Positions 49,349-59,097 of a DNA stretch of 64,000 nt are shown here, in pieces; positions within the stretch are counted from its first letter, which is position 1, and the number at the start of each line of letters is the position of its first letter. The notes beneath the pieces were generated by a model. The model ran no database searches, had not been told where the DNA came from, and saw only the letters and a program-made list of their open reading frames with translations. The position numbers and the translations under genes are program-made. The DNA is from JACCTI01 sp051005695 (lineage in GTDB: Bacteria; Verrucomicrobiota; Verrucomicrobiia; Chthoniobacterales; UBA10450): NCBI GenBank assembly GCA_051005695.1, contig JBPCJC010000018.1:48379-112378 (forward strand). The letters run 5' to 3'.

Positions 49349-50560
49349 ATGGCAAGCAGTGACTTGATGGTCGGATTGGAAATCGGGACTTCGAAAATTT
49401 GCGTGGTCGTAGGCGAAGGTCGCCCCGACGGCACGATCAAAATTCTCGGGGTCGGACAGGCGCCGTCGCGCGGGGTGCGCAAGGGCGAGATCGTGGATTT
49501 CGAGACTGCGATGAAGTGCGTGCACGAAGCGGTGGTCGATGCGGAGACGAACAGCGACGTCATGATCCGGAGCGTCTACGTGGCGGTCGCGGGCTCGCAT
49601 ATCCAGAGCTTCAACAATCGCGGCTGCGTCGTCCTGCCGGAGGATCGCGACGAGATCGATGAGCAGGATATCGAGGATGTGAAATTGAATGCGCGCGAAG
49701 TCAGCATCCCAGCGGCGAACGCGTTTTTGCATTCGATTATTCAGCACTATCACTGCGACGGGCAGGATGGGGTGCTCAATCCCGTGGGGATGCTCGGGCA
49801 AAAACTGGAAGCCGATTTTCACATCATCCACGGAGTGCGCACTCGGATTCAAAACACGATTCGTTGCGTCAAGGAATTGCCGCTAGACGTGGAGGACGTG
49901 GTCTTCAGCGCGCTCGCTTCCGCTCAGGTGGTGCTCACGTCGAACCAAAAGAATCTCGGCGCGCTCGTGATCGATATTGGCGGCGGCACGACCGATTACA
50001 TTCTCTATGTCGATGGCGCGGTGAAACAGAGTGGCGTGCTCGCGGTCGGCGGCGATCACATCACCAACGACATCTCCATGGGTTTGCGCATTCCGATGAC
50101 GCGTGCGGAGAAATTGAAGGTCGAAGAAGGCGGCGTAACCCTGGGGAATTCGCGGCCGGGCGAGACGGTTTTATTAAAGGACGACTCCGGTTTTGCCGGG
50201 AAGGAAATCGAGCGCGAGACGCTGAATACAATCATCCATCTGCGGCTGCGAGAGACCTTCGAGTTACTTAAACGCAAACTCGAGGAAGAGCCGTTCATCA
50301 ACTACATTGGCGAAGGAATTTTCATCACCGGCGGCTGCAGTCATCTGAAGGGGATCGACCATTTGGCTGAGGAGATTTTCGAGTTACCGGCCCGGGTCTG
50401 CCACGCACAAACGATGTCCGGCCTAACGAGTGCTTTCGAGAATCCACAATTCTCGGCCGCGATCGGTTTGATCAAGTACGCCCAGGCGGTGCAGGTCGAT
50501 CGCCGGCCGCGCGGCGGGATCGGACGACTCTTCGGGAAAATTTTCAGCGGGATTCGATAA
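49349..50560 (+). CDS. ftsA: Division protein FtsA
   Basis: 403 aa actin-like ATPase that tethers FtsZ to the membrane. Phosphate-1 loop VGLEIGTSKICVVVGE, SHIQSFNNRGCVVLP and RVHAR-equivalent in the 1C domain, VIDIGGGTTDYILYVDG (phosphate 2), and FITGGCSHLKGIDHLAEEIF. The C-terminal GGIGRLFGKIFSGIR is a plausible amphipathic membrane-targeting helix. It follows ftsQ by 6 bp. A dispersed 9-mer is at 50421 (Leu-Thr-Ser). Confidence 0.95.
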   Translation: MASSDLMVGLEIGTSKICVVVGEGRPDGTIKILGVGQAPSRGVRKGEIVDFETAMKCVHEAVVDAETNSDVMIRSVYVAVAGSHIQSFNNRGCVVLPEDRDEIDEQDIEDVKLNAREVSIPAANAFLHSIIQHYHCDGQDGVLNPVGMLGQKLEADFHIIHGVRTRIQNTIRCVKELPLDVEDVVFSALASAQVVLTSNQKNLGALVIDIGGGTTDYILYVDGAVKQSGVLAVGGDHITNDISMGLRIPMTRAEKLKVEEGGVTLGNSRPGETVLLKDDSGFAGKEIERETLNTIIHLRLRETFELLKRKLEEEPFINYIGEGIFITGGCSHLKGIDHLAEEIFELPARVCHAQTMSGLTSAFENPQFSAAIGLIKYAQAVQVDRRPRGGIGRLFGKIFSGIR

Positions 50561-50570
50561 AGGAAAACTT

Positions 50571-52082
50571 ATGATTCAACTCAGCCGTAATTACAGCCTT
50601 CCTGAGAAAGAAGAAGACCTCATCGCGATCAAAATTATCGGGGTCGGCGGCGCGGGCTCAAACGCGCTCGACCGTGTAGTCCTAGATGGTTTGGACAAGG
50701 CCGACCTGATCGCTGCGAACACCGATGTGCAATCGCTGACCAGCTCGGTCGCGGCGAATAAAGTGCAGCTCGGGCGCATGCTCACGCGTGGCCTCGGTGC
50801 CGGCGGCGATCCTGATCTCGGTCGCGAAGCCGCGGTGGAAGCGACGGACGAAATGCGGACCGCGCTCGACGATGCGCGCATGATTTTTATCTGTGCGGGA
50901 CTCGGCGGTGGAACCGGTTCCGGCGCCGCGCCGCTGATTGCGGAGAAGGCGCGCGAATCGGGTGCCCTAGTGGTTAGTTTCGCGACGATGCCGTTCGCGT
51001 TTGAAGGCAAACGGCGGATGGCGCAGGCGCAGGAAGCGCTCGCGCGCTTGCAGGACGTTTCCGACGCGGTCATCTGTTTCGAGAACGATCTCATGGGAGA
51101 TTTAGTCGCGCCGAAAGCCGGGATTCATCAGGCGTTTGCGGCGGCGGATGTCACGATCAGCCAAAGCCTGCGCGCGATCGTTAGTCTGCTGCAACGGCCG
51201 GGTCTGATCCGAATTGGTTTCGATGATTTGCTGGCGGCGCTGCGCGGCGGGCCGCAGGCTCGTTGCCTCTTTGGTTACGGCGAATCCGACACCGACAATC
51301 GCGCGCACGACGCGCTGACGATGGCGCTAAAAAATCCGCTGATGGATCGCGGGCGTTTGTTAGGCGAAGCGCACAATGTGCTCGTGCAAATCGCCGGCGG
51401 TCCGGGAATGACGCTGTCGGAAGTGGAAATTTTGATGCACGAATTCAACCGCCACATCGACGATCGAACGCAGATATTCTTTGGCACTTCGGTGGATGGG
51501 CGCATGGGGAATCGCCTCGCGGTGACGATCATCAGCTCGTTAGGCGGAGAGGAAGAAACGGTGGCCGCGACCGTGGTGGTGCCGGCGAAGAAGCAGCTCA
51601 GCAAGCCCGCGCTGAAACCGGAGCCGGAAGTCGCGGCGGTCGAGCAAGAGCCGGAAGAAATCGTCGAGCCTGATCAGCCTAACGAATTGTCAGAGCCGGC
51701 TCCGCTGGAGCGGCCGCTGCAAACTATCCAGGCGGAATTGCCGACGCCGGAATTTCTCGTGGAGCCAAAAATCCAAGACGATTTCGAAGTTGAAGAATTC
51801 GAAGAAATCGAGCCGGACGTAACGGAGCCAATCGCGGCGCAGATCGAACCGGAGTTGGTCGACCCAGCGCCGGTGCAGCCGCGCGTGATTCTGCCGAAGA
51901 AGCAGCCAGCGTTGGCCAGGGAAGTGAAACGTCCGGTGGAAAAAATCGCGCAGGCGAAGCAGGAAGTAATGCAGTTCGAATCCATCACGCGCGGACGTTT
52001 TGAAAAAAGCGAGCCGACGATCATCGAGGGCCAAGACCTGGATGTGCCGACGTTTTTGCGTAAGAACGTGCGGGTGAAATGA
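50571..52082 (+). CDS. ftsZ: Division GTPase FtsZ with an atypical T7 loop
   Basis: 503 aa tubulin homologue forming the Z ring; last gene of the dcw operon. GTP site: GVGGAGSNALDRV, AGLGGGTGSGAAPLIAEKAR and FAFEGKRR are normal. Two loops differ: GLGAGGDPDLG where most have GLGAGANPE, and the T7 loop reads GLI-R214-I-G216-F-D-D219 where FtsZ normally has GLINVDFAD, so the Asn and the first Asp that help hydrolyse GTP in the neighbouring subunit are missing. A long Glu/Pro-rich linker (about residues 325-485) precedes the C-terminal partner-binding peptide DLDVPTFLRKN. Two exact 9-mers (51537, 51677). Confidence 0.94.
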   Translation: MIQLSRNYSLPEKEEDLIAIKIIGVGGAGSNALDRVVLDGLDKADLIAANTDVQSLTSSVAANKVQLGRMLTRGLGAGGDPDLGREAAVEATDEMRTALDDARMIFICAGLGGGTGSGAAPLIAEKARESGALVVSFATMPFAFEGKRRMAQAQEALARLQDVSDAVICFENDLMGDLVAPKAGIHQAFAAADVTISQSLRAIVSLLQRPGLIRIGFDDLLAALRGGPQARCLFGYGESDTDNRAHDALTMALKNPLMDRGRLLGEAHNVLVQIAGGPGMTLSEVEILMHEFNRHIDDRTQIFFGTSVDGRMGNRLAVTIISSLGGEEETVAATVVVPAKKQLSKPALKPEPEVAAVEQEPEEIVEPDQPNELSEPAPLERPLQTIQAELPTPEFLVEPKIQDDFEVEEFEEIEPDVTEPIAAQIEPELVDPAPVQPRVILPKKQPALAREVKRPVEKIAQAKQEVMQFESITRGRFEKSEPTIIEGQDLDVPTFLRKNVRVK

Positions 52083-52097
52083 GGCGCTAGCCAAGGC

Positions 52098-55000
52098 TCA
52101 CTGTTGCGTCACACGGAGGCGGAGAAATAACCGGCCGTTCACCGCGTTCGTTCGCGGCACTTGCGCTTTGACCGTTTGAACGAAGCCGTTGTCGGTCAGG
52201 ATTTGATTCACGGGCGCGGCGCTTCCCCACTGGCCGAGTATCGTGCTTTGTTCGAGCAGGTAAGTGAGGTCGGTCGCACTCAGCACCTTCGTGTACGTGA
52301 GCGAGAGGTAAGTCGCGTCGAGCGCGATGGTCGGTCGGTTTGTGGATGACCCATTCGTCGGATCGGCGTTGAAGGCATACTCGAGCAGATTTGATATTCC
52401 GTCGCCGTCGGGATCTGCGCTCGCGCCGCTGATGGTGGGGTCGCTCAACTGCTGCGGAGTGAAGTGCGTGTTTTGCCAATCAGTGAAAGTGGCGGAAGGC
52501 AGCAGATAACCAGAGAGACCGATGCTATTTCCGTTGTAGCTCACGACGAAGGAGCCGCTGCCGTCGGTGTCGTGCAATCGCGCGCCGTTCGCGACATTGC
52601 TGAACGAGCCGCTCAAGGCGCCACCCGTTTTCATGATCGTGAAATTGTTGCCCGCGGCCGGAGTGAAACCATTCGTTAGGCTAAGGGTCAGCGCGCCGCC
52701 GAGGGTGATGTTGCCGGTGCTATTGACCGAATCGTAGGTCGCGCCTGAAGTTGTCCCGCCAATCTCGACGAAAAAGTTCGCGCCCGCGGGGAGGCTAAGC
52801 GAGCCGACGCTGATCGCGCCGGGTGAATTGCCGGGAGAAAAGATGCCGCCCGTATCCACCGTGACCGCCCCGCCGATGCTGCCATTGCCCCCGAGTGTCG
52901 CGCCAGTGGCAACATGCGCGGGGCCGGGGATGGAGCCGTTCACGAGGAGCTTCCCGGCATTCACATTCGTCAAGCCGGTGTAACTGTTCGCACCGCTGAG
53001 GGTGAGCGTGCCGGCACCGACCTTCGTCAACATTCCGCCCGTGCTGAAAGCTGGTCCGCCGTCAGTGAGGACGCCTGACACGATCGTATCTGTATTTCTG
53101 CTGCCGGTGACGAGAAGGGTGTTGCCGAGGATGAAAGTGCCGGCGCCTTCGATGGAGCCGAAGGCTGTGCCCCCGGGCGGAGGGGTGCCTCCAGGAATGT
53201 TGCCGCTGACCTGGAGCGTGCCGCCGGCGTTGGCAATGATGCGCGAGGTGCCGCCGCTGACGAGGCCGTAGTACCCGGAGAAATATACGAACGCGCCGCT
53301 GCCACCGTTACTGCCGCCCCCGATGGTAATAGTAGCGTTCCCGGCACTGGCGAATTGCCCGAACTGGATGACGCCGCCAGCGGCGCCCGCCGCAGTGCCA
53401 CCTTTCACATTGATCACCGCGTTCCCGGCGGTGGCGGCGCTGCCGGAGGCGCTTATGCCCGGGCCGCCGACGTTCAGCGTTCCGGAGCCGGCCGTCGCAC
53501 CCTCCATGTCGACCAGCGCGTTGCCGAGGGTGCTGAGAAGGTAGAGGGAAGCGCCCCCGCCCGGGCCGGCGCCGAAACCGCGGAGGATGATATGAGACTG
53601 GGCCGCGGTCGAGGTCTCATAGAATTGCAGGTTCGAGCTGGGACCGATGTCGAAGGTGGCATTCCCGGCGGTGCTTTGGTCCCGGAATTGGAGGAAGGGC
53701 CCGCTGATGCTGTTGCTCGCGAGCTCGAAGGTCGCGTTCGCGGCCGTGCTGTTGTTGTAAAAATTCAAGTTGCCGCCAGCTCCCGGGGTAAGGAAATGTC
53801 CTTGGCCGGCGCTGGCGTTGCTTCGAAAATTCAGAAAGCCGCCACGAATGGTTTGCGTGACATAAAAAGTTCCGTTGGCCGCGCTGGCGCTCCCGCTGAA
53901 CTCGATCGTTCCGGGCGGGCCGTAGACGTCGCCCACGTTGGTAAAAATTCCCGAGCCGGCATTCGAGGTATCGAAGAAGAGCGTCTGACCGCCAACGGTG
54001 GAGAGCTGGCCGGTGCCGTAGTTTCTGAACGTGCCATTGCCCGCAGTGGAGCTGTCGCGGAAAAAAGTCACCCCGCCGGAGCTGTAGGTGTTGTCGCCCC
54101 CAGTGTTTTCAAAAGTGCCATTTGCAGCCGTGGAATTACCGAAGAACCCGTTCTGTCCGCGGCTAAATGTTCCGAGCCCGGGCAGGCTGGTGAACACGCC
54201 AAAGCCCGCACTGGCGTTGCCGGTAAATAGGGTGAAGCCACCCGTGCCGCCATCGGAGCCCCCCGGGCTGCTATTGTTCGTGAAGACGCCATGGTCGGCA
54301 TTCGCGTTGTCGAAAAATTGCGTCCCGCCGCCGTTCCCGCCGGTGTGCGTCTCACCTTGATTAATGAAATGCGCGGTCCCCGCCAGAGCGCTGTTGTAGA
54401 AATTGGTTTGCCCGCCAAAGCCGTCCACCTGCGGCGGAGATTGATTCTGAAAATTCGCGCCCAGCTGGCCACCCTGATTGGTAAAAGTCGCCGTATTCGC
54501 AGTGGAAGTGTCGTGAAATTCTATCCGCGCCCAACTCCCGCCGTTGCCCGCGCCGCCATTGGCGTTGAACGTCCCATTCGCCGCAGACGAGGTGTTATTA
54601 AAGAACATAGCCGCCGCTGCGGAACGAAGAAGGCCGACCCCGGGACTGATGGGAAAAGTGTTGCCGCCTTTAAGCGTGTAGGTCGCGGCGCCGGCCACCG
54701 CGCTATTGTTAAACGTCATCGTGCTCGCGGGCGCAGCCGGGGCATTCATGCCGACGGTTCCAGCATCGAGCAGGAACGTCTGCGTTTGCCCCGATAACTT
54801 TGTCACTCCAGTTCCGGAGAGCGCGAGGTTCGCATTAAACACAGAACCGCCGGCGACATCCGAATAAAGCTCGATGGTGTAGGCAGGCGCACTGGCGGGA
54901 AACGTGATCGCTTGCAACGTGAGGGGCGGCTGCGCGTTATTCGCGTTCGGATCGCCCGTCGCCAGCGAACTGAAATCAGCCAGGACGGAAGTGCGCGGGC

Positions 55001-55184
55001 TGCTGTCGAAAATAACCGAGTCGTTACTGACGGGCTTGTTAGGTGACCAGTTACCGAAGTCCGACCAGCGATTGCTGCTGCCCAAACCAGACCAGGTATC
55101 AGTTCCTCCTAACGAGTCCGCGGACCAGAGTGGCAACGCTATGGCGAATGTCAGAAACACTACGCGTCGCGCGATCTGCTTCAT
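52098..55184 (-). CDS. Autotransporter-associated beta-strand repeat surface protein
   Basis: 1028 aa from ATG 55184 (MKQIARRVVFLTFAIALPLW), with AAAGGA 7 bp before it; the open frame further upstream lacks homology. Signal peptide, then a long Gly/Asn/Thr-rich array of short units around (A)xxGTFxNxG, predicted to form a beta-helix passenger. LTKVGAGTLTLSGANSYTGL is the autotransporter-associated beta-strand repeat. No C-terminal beta-barrel is seen; instead the end carries a domain (FTPQQLSDPTISGASADPDG, then ISNLLEYAFNADP) common on verrucomicrobial exported proteins, containing a calcium-type DPDGDG. Probably a cell-surface protein. One 9-mer lies at 52673. Confidence 0.85.
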   Translation of the reverse strand: MKQIARRVVFLTFAIALPLWSADSLGGTDTWSGLGSSNRWSDFGNWSPNKPVSNDSVIFDSSPRTSVLADFSSLATGDPNANNAQPPLTLQAITFPASAPAYTIELYSDVAGGSVFNANLALSGTGVTKLSGQTQTFLLDAGTVGMNAPAAPASTMTFNNSAVAGAATYTLKGGNTFPISPGVGLLRSAAAAMFFNNTSSAANGTFNANGGAGNGGSWARIEFHDTSTANTATFTNQGGQLGANFQNQSPPQVDGFGGQTNFYNSALAGTAHFINQGETHTGGNGGGTQFFDNANADHGVFTNNSSPGGSDGGTGGFTLFTGNASAGFGVFTSLPGLGTFSRGQNGFFGNSTAANGTFENTGGDNTYSSGGVTFFRDSSTAGNGTFRNYGTGQLSTVGGQTLFFDTSNAGSGIFTNVGDVYGPPGTIEFSGSASAANGTFYVTQTIRGGFLNFRSNASAGQGHFLTPGAGGNLNFYNNSTAANATFELASNSISGPFLQFRDQSTAGNATFDIGPSSNLQFYETSTAAQSHIILRGFGAGPGGGASLYLLSTLGNALVDMEGATAGSGTLNVGGPGISASGSAATAGNAVINVKGGTAAGAAGGVIQFGQFASAGNATITIGGGSNGGSGAFVYFSGYYGLVSGGTSRIIANAGGTLQVSGNIPGGTPPPGGTAFGSIEGAGTFILGNTLLVTGSRNTDTIVSGVLTDGGPAFSTGGMLTKVGAGTLTLSGANSYTGLTNVNAGKLLVNGSIPGPAHVATGATLGGNGSIGGAVTVDTGGIFSPGNSPGAISVGSLSLPAGANFFVEIGGTTSGATYDSVNSTGNITLGGALTLSLTNGFTPAAGNNFTIMKTGGALSGSFSNVANGARLHDTDGSGSFVVSYNGNSIGLSGYLLPSATFTDWQNTHFTPQQLSDPTISGASADPDGDGISNLLEYAFNADPTNGSSTNRPTIALDATYLSLTYTKVLSATDLTYLLEQSTILGQWGSAAPVNQILTDNGFVQTVKAQVPRTNAVNGRLFLRLRVTQQ

Positions 55185-55367
55185 AAGATTGGTCCTTTCA
55201 AAATATGGAAGAGCGCTTTGCAGATCATCCCGACCGTTTTGAACGATACTCCTTATTTTTGATGCTCTGAAAATGCGAGAGCTTTGCAAACAAATTCAAT
55301 TCCGCGCAGACGTTCCTGTCATAGCGGACTAGCTGCCTTCGCTCGCCCTCAGAGAATGCGGCGCAGC

Positions 55368-56711
55368 TTATTTCTTCATCAAATCGAGCAGCGCGCTCGT
55401 CATCGCGACCAGGCCGGTGCGAATCGTCGGCTCGGGGACGGGGGCAAATTTACTCGAGTGCAAACTCGGCAACGGCAGCGCGCCGGGTTTCAGACTGGCG
55501 GCGAATTTCGCCGGATCAACTGCGCCGACATTGAACATGCACGCCGGGATGGAGTGGTCCGGGAGCAGGCTGTATTCGGAGAAGTCTTCACCACCCATCG
55601 TCGGGTCGCTGTGCTCCATGTTTTTCTCGCCGATCGCGTGGCCGATGGCGGCGAAAACCCGCTTGGTTAGCTCGGGGTTGTTGTAAGTCGCGGGCGTGAA
55701 CTCGTCCTCCCGCACATGCACGGTCGGCATGCGCTCGGCCGGCAAACCGACGGCGGTGGCACAACCTTTCGCGATCCGCTCGATCGCAGCGAGGACGCGT
55801 TCGCGCACGTCGGCTTTATAAGTGCGCACGGTCAGCTGCATTTTCACTTCGTCGGAAATGATGTTGTGCTTCGTTCCGCCGTGAATCGAACCGACGGTGA
55901 CCACGATCGGATCGGTCGGATTATTTTCGCGGCTGGCGATGGTTTGCCACATGTTGATAATCTCGGCGGCGAGGACAATCGGATCCTTGGTTTTGTGCGG
56001 ATAGGCGCCGTGGCCGCCGACGCCGAGGACCGTCACGTCAACGGAATCGACATTTGCGTAGGTGTAGCCTTCGGTGATTCCGATCTTACCTACTTCAATC
56101 TGTGCGCTGTCGTGTAAGCCGAGCGCGTAGTCCGGTTTTGGCCAACGCGTGTAGAGGCCGTCTTTCAAGAGAGCGCGCGCACCGGTGCCGATCTCTTCCG
56201 CCGGTTGACCGACAAAAACGATCGTGCCTTTCCATTGATCCTTCATCTTCGCCATCGCGCGGGCGACGCCGATGAAAGTGGACATGTGAATGTCGTGTCC
56301 GCAGGCATGCATCACGCCGACTTGTTTGCCGTCGTCATTCGTCGTCGTGTCCTTGCTCGCGTAGGGCAGGCCAGTTTCTTCCGCCACCGGCAGCGCATCC
56401 AAATCCGTGCGCACCAAAACCGTCGGGCCCGCGCCGTTCTTCATCACGCCGACGACGCCGTAGCCTTTCTGCTCTGGCTTGTCGTACTTGCCGACCTGCT
56501 CGGTCACTTCACAACCCGCTGCGCGCAATTCTTTCGCGACCAGGGCTGAGGATTTCTCTTCGTGCGTCGAAAGCTCGGGGTGCGTGTGAAGATCTTTGTA
56601 AATCGTCAGCAGCGAAGGGAGTTCGGCCTCGGCGAGTTTTTGCGGCGTCTCCTGCGCAAAAGCTAAGGTCGCGAACGCCGCGGAAAGAACCAAGACGAGA
56701 AAGAGCTTCAT
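55368..56711 (-). CDS. Exported M20-family amidohydrolase
   Basis: 447 aa with a signal peptide (residues 1-19, cut about FAQ). M20D-type metallo-amidohydrolase: LHTHPELSTHEEKSSALVAK at the start, HACGHDIHMSTFIGVARAM (metal-binding His/Asp), PAEEIGTGARALLKDGLY (Glu pair) and MGGEDFSEYSLLPDHSIPAC near the end. Family members remove acyl or amino-acid groups from N-acyl amino acids and peptides; the substrate here is unknown. Because it is exported it probably acts in the periplasm. Confidence 0.9.
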   Translation of the reverse strand: MKLFLVLVLSAAFATLAFAQETPQKLAEAELPSLLTIYKDLHTHPELSTHEEKSSALVAKELRAAGCEVTEQVGKYDKPEQKGYGVVGVMKNGAGPTVLVRTDLDALPVAEETGLPYASKDTTTNDDGKQVGVMHACGHDIHMSTFIGVARAMAKMKDQWKGTIVFVGQPAEEIGTGARALLKDGLYTRWPKPDYALGLHDSAQIEVGKIGITEGYTYANVDSVDVTVLGVGGHGAYPHKTKDPIVLAAEIINMWQTIASRENNPTDPIVVTVGSIHGGTKHNIISDEVKMQLTVRTYKADVRERVLAAIERIAKGCATAVGLPAERMPTVHVREDEFTPATYNNPELTKRVFAAIGHAIGEKNMEHSDPTMGGEDFSEYSLLPDHSIPACMFNVGAVDPAKFAASLKPGALPLPSLHSSKFAPVPEPTIRTGLVAMTSALLDLMKK

Positions 56712-56869
56712 ATCTTCTAGCTATACTGGGGTGTGGCGGTTGTCACTTGCGGGCTGGGGCGGGACAACTGCCGACGGCGACGATGGCGTCCACCGCCTAC
56801 CGCGATTCAACGAACTGGGAAAACCCGTCTGCCTTCCCATCCATGCGATCTGTGCAAACCTAAGGACGC

Positions 56870-59077
56870 ATGCGTTTCGAAGACAATACCCTCCTCTTCG
56901 GCTTTGATCCGACCGAGCGGATCGTCGCGATCGAGATGGGCGACACCGGGACGGTGCGCGTTTATCGGCGAGAAAAAGATGGAAGCACCGCAGTCGAGGT
57001 GGAGCCGTTCCATCCCTTCGTCTGGGCGGATGCAGATGTTGCCGATCTCGGCCTAACGAATGCGGAAAAGTTAGCCGGCGATCTTAAGTTCAACTGGCTG
57101 GTCACGCTCGATAGCTGGAAAGAATTGATCGCGCTCCGCAACGGCTTGAAAAGCGCCGGCCGCACTTTCTTCGCCCTGAGTGATCCGGTGCAGCATTATC
57201 TCAGCTACACCGGGCGGACCTTGTTCAAGGGGATGGGGCTCGCGGAGCTCAAGCGTCTGCAACTCGAAGTTATTTCACTTTCCGGTGACGACGACCTCGC
57301 CGACGCCGCGCAAAATCACCTCGCCAGCATCGCCCTTTCCGACAACCAGGGCTGGGAAGAATTGCTCGTGATCGATCCGGATAACTCCGAGGAATCGGAG
57401 CGGGCCGCGCTCCAGCGCCTAACGAGTCTGATCCGGGAGCGTGATCCGGATGTGATCGAAGGCCACGATCTTTTTCGTTTCGATCTGCCCTACCTGGTCG
57501 TGCGCGCGCGGAAAGCGAAAGTGAAACTCGATTGGGGCCGCGGGGGCGGTTTCCTGCGTTCGCGTCCTTCGCGCCTGCAGATCGCCGAGAAGACGATCGA
57601 CTATCCGAAGTTCACCGTCGACGGGCGGCATTTCGTCGACACTTTTTTGCTCGCGCAATTCTACGACGTCGGGATGCGCAGCCTAGCTGGCTTCGAGCGC
57701 GCGGATGTTGCACAGCATTTCGGCTTTTGCGACTCCGCGATCGTCTCCTCGTTAGGCGGGAAGGAATTGCAGCGCGCTTATCGCGAGAACAACGAGCTCT
57801 TTCGCCAGCGCGCCCTTTGCGCCGTGCGCGAAACCCGCGCGGTCTCCGAGTTACTAAGTCCGAGCTACTTCATGCAGGCGCAGATTTTCCCTTATAACTA
57901 TCAGGACGTGATCGTGCGCGGCAACGCCACTCGGATCAACGCGCTTTTCCTCCGCGAATACCTGCGGCAGCGCCAGAGCATTCCGGAATTGCCGATGAGT
58001 CGCGGCTTCGAAGGCGGCTACACCAATATCTATTTTACTGGCATCGCCCGGAACGTCTGGCACTGCGACATCGCCTCGCTTTATCCCTCGGTCATGTTGC
58101 AGTTCGATTGCTTCCCGGTGACCGATCAGCTGCAAATTTTCCGCAACCTCCTGACTGACCTCAGGACGTTTCGGTTGGAAGCAAAGGCCAAGATGCGCGC
58201 CGCGACTGAGCGGGCGCAGCAACAACATTTTCACGCGCTCCAGAACACTTTCAAAATTCTGATCAACAGTTTCTATGGCTACCTCGGCTTCGGCCAGGGC
58301 CACTTTGCTGATTTCGACGCCGCCGCCCGCGTCACCCAAATCGGGCGGGAGCTCTTGCAGAAGATGATCGACTGGTTAGGCAAACGCGGCGCCCAAGTGA
58401 TCGAAGTCGACACCGACGGAATTTATTTCGTCCCACCGCCGGATGTTGACGCCAATGAACTTCGCGACTCGTTAGGCAAAGAACTGCCGCCGGGAATCGA
58501 AGTTGAATTCGACGAACAATTCGAAGCCATGTTCAGCTACAAGGCGAAGAACTACGCGTTCCTCACAAAGACGGGCGAGATCATCATCAAAAGCGGCGCG
58601 CTCAAGTCGCGCGGGCTGGAAAGATTCCAGCGCGTCTTCCTCGAGGATATGATCAAGCTCTTGATGGAAGGAAGAGCAGCTGCGATCCCGCAATTGCGCG
58701 ACGACTTCGAAGGTCAAATCCGCGGCGGTGCCATGCCGATCGACCTGCTGATGAAAACCGACACACTTCAGGACTCGTTAGACAAATATCGCGCCAAGAT
58801 CGCCGGCTCCGCTCGCAACCGCGCCGCCGCCTACGAACTCGCCATCGCCAGCGGCCGGAACTACAAACCCGGCGACCAGATTAGCTACTATGTCAAAGCT
58901 ACGCCGAAGAAGGTCGCGGCCTACGAAGCCGCCAAGCTGGCCAGTGATTTCGATCCGCAAAACCGCGACGAGAACGTCGATTACTACGTCGCGAAACTTG
59001 ATGAGCTGGTGAAAAAATTTGCCGGCGTAACTGCGGCGGCTTCTGCGCCGACGCAGGAAACACTGGACTTGATCTGA
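56870..59077 (+). CDS. Family B DNA polymerase with a degenerate exonuclease site
   Basis: 735 aa. Polymerase motifs are intact: motif A DIASLYPSVM (D400), motif B KILINSFYGYLGF, motif C VDTDGIYF (D514, D516). The N-terminal region keeps the shape of the 3'-5' exonuclease, with Exo I read as LQLEV (Q131, E133 instead of D-x-E) and Exo II as GHDLFRFDLPYL (D200 where Asn is usual, D205 kept). Loss of the Exo I Asp suggests weak or absent proofreading. Members of this family in bacteria (Pol II-like) act in repair or translesion synthesis. It stands alone with no mobile-element genes next to it. Four exact 9-mers lie in it (57051, 57417, 57749, 58469). Confidence 0.9.
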   Translation: MRFEDNTLLFGFDPTERIVAIEMGDTGTVRVYRREKDGSTAVEVEPFHPFVWADADVADLGLTNAEKLAGDLKFNWLVTLDSWKELIALRNGLKSAGRTFFALSDPVQHYLSYTGRTLFKGMGLAELKRLQLEVISLSGDDDLADAAQNHLASIALSDNQGWEELLVIDPDNSEESERAALQRLTSLIRERDPDVIEGHDLFRFDLPYLVVRARKAKVKLDWGRGGGFLRSRPSRLQIAEKTIDYPKFTVDGRHFVDTFLLAQFYDVGMRSLAGFERADVAQHFGFCDSAIVSSLGGKELQRAYRENNELFRQRALCAVRETRAVSELLSPSYFMQAQIFPYNYQDVIVRGNATRINALFLREYLRQRQSIPELPMSRGFEGGYTNIYFTGIARNVWHCDIASLYPSVMLQFDCFPVTDQLQIFRNLLTDLRTFRLEAKAKMRAATERAQQQHFHALQNTFKILINSFYGYLGFGQGHFADFDAAARVTQIGRELLQKMIDWLGKRGAQVIEVDTDGIYFVPPPDVDANELRDSLGKELPPGIEVEFDEQFEAMFSYKAKNYAFLTKTGEIIIKSGALKSRGLERFQRVFLEDMIKLLMEGRAAAIPQLRDDFEGQIRGGAMPIDLLMKTDTLQDSLDKYRAKIAGSARNRAAAYELAIASGRNYKPGDQISYYVKATPKKVAAYEAAKLASDFDPQNRDENVDYYVAKLDELVKKFAGVTAAASAPTQETLDLI

Positions 59078-59097
59078 CGCCCGCGACTCTGGCGTTA

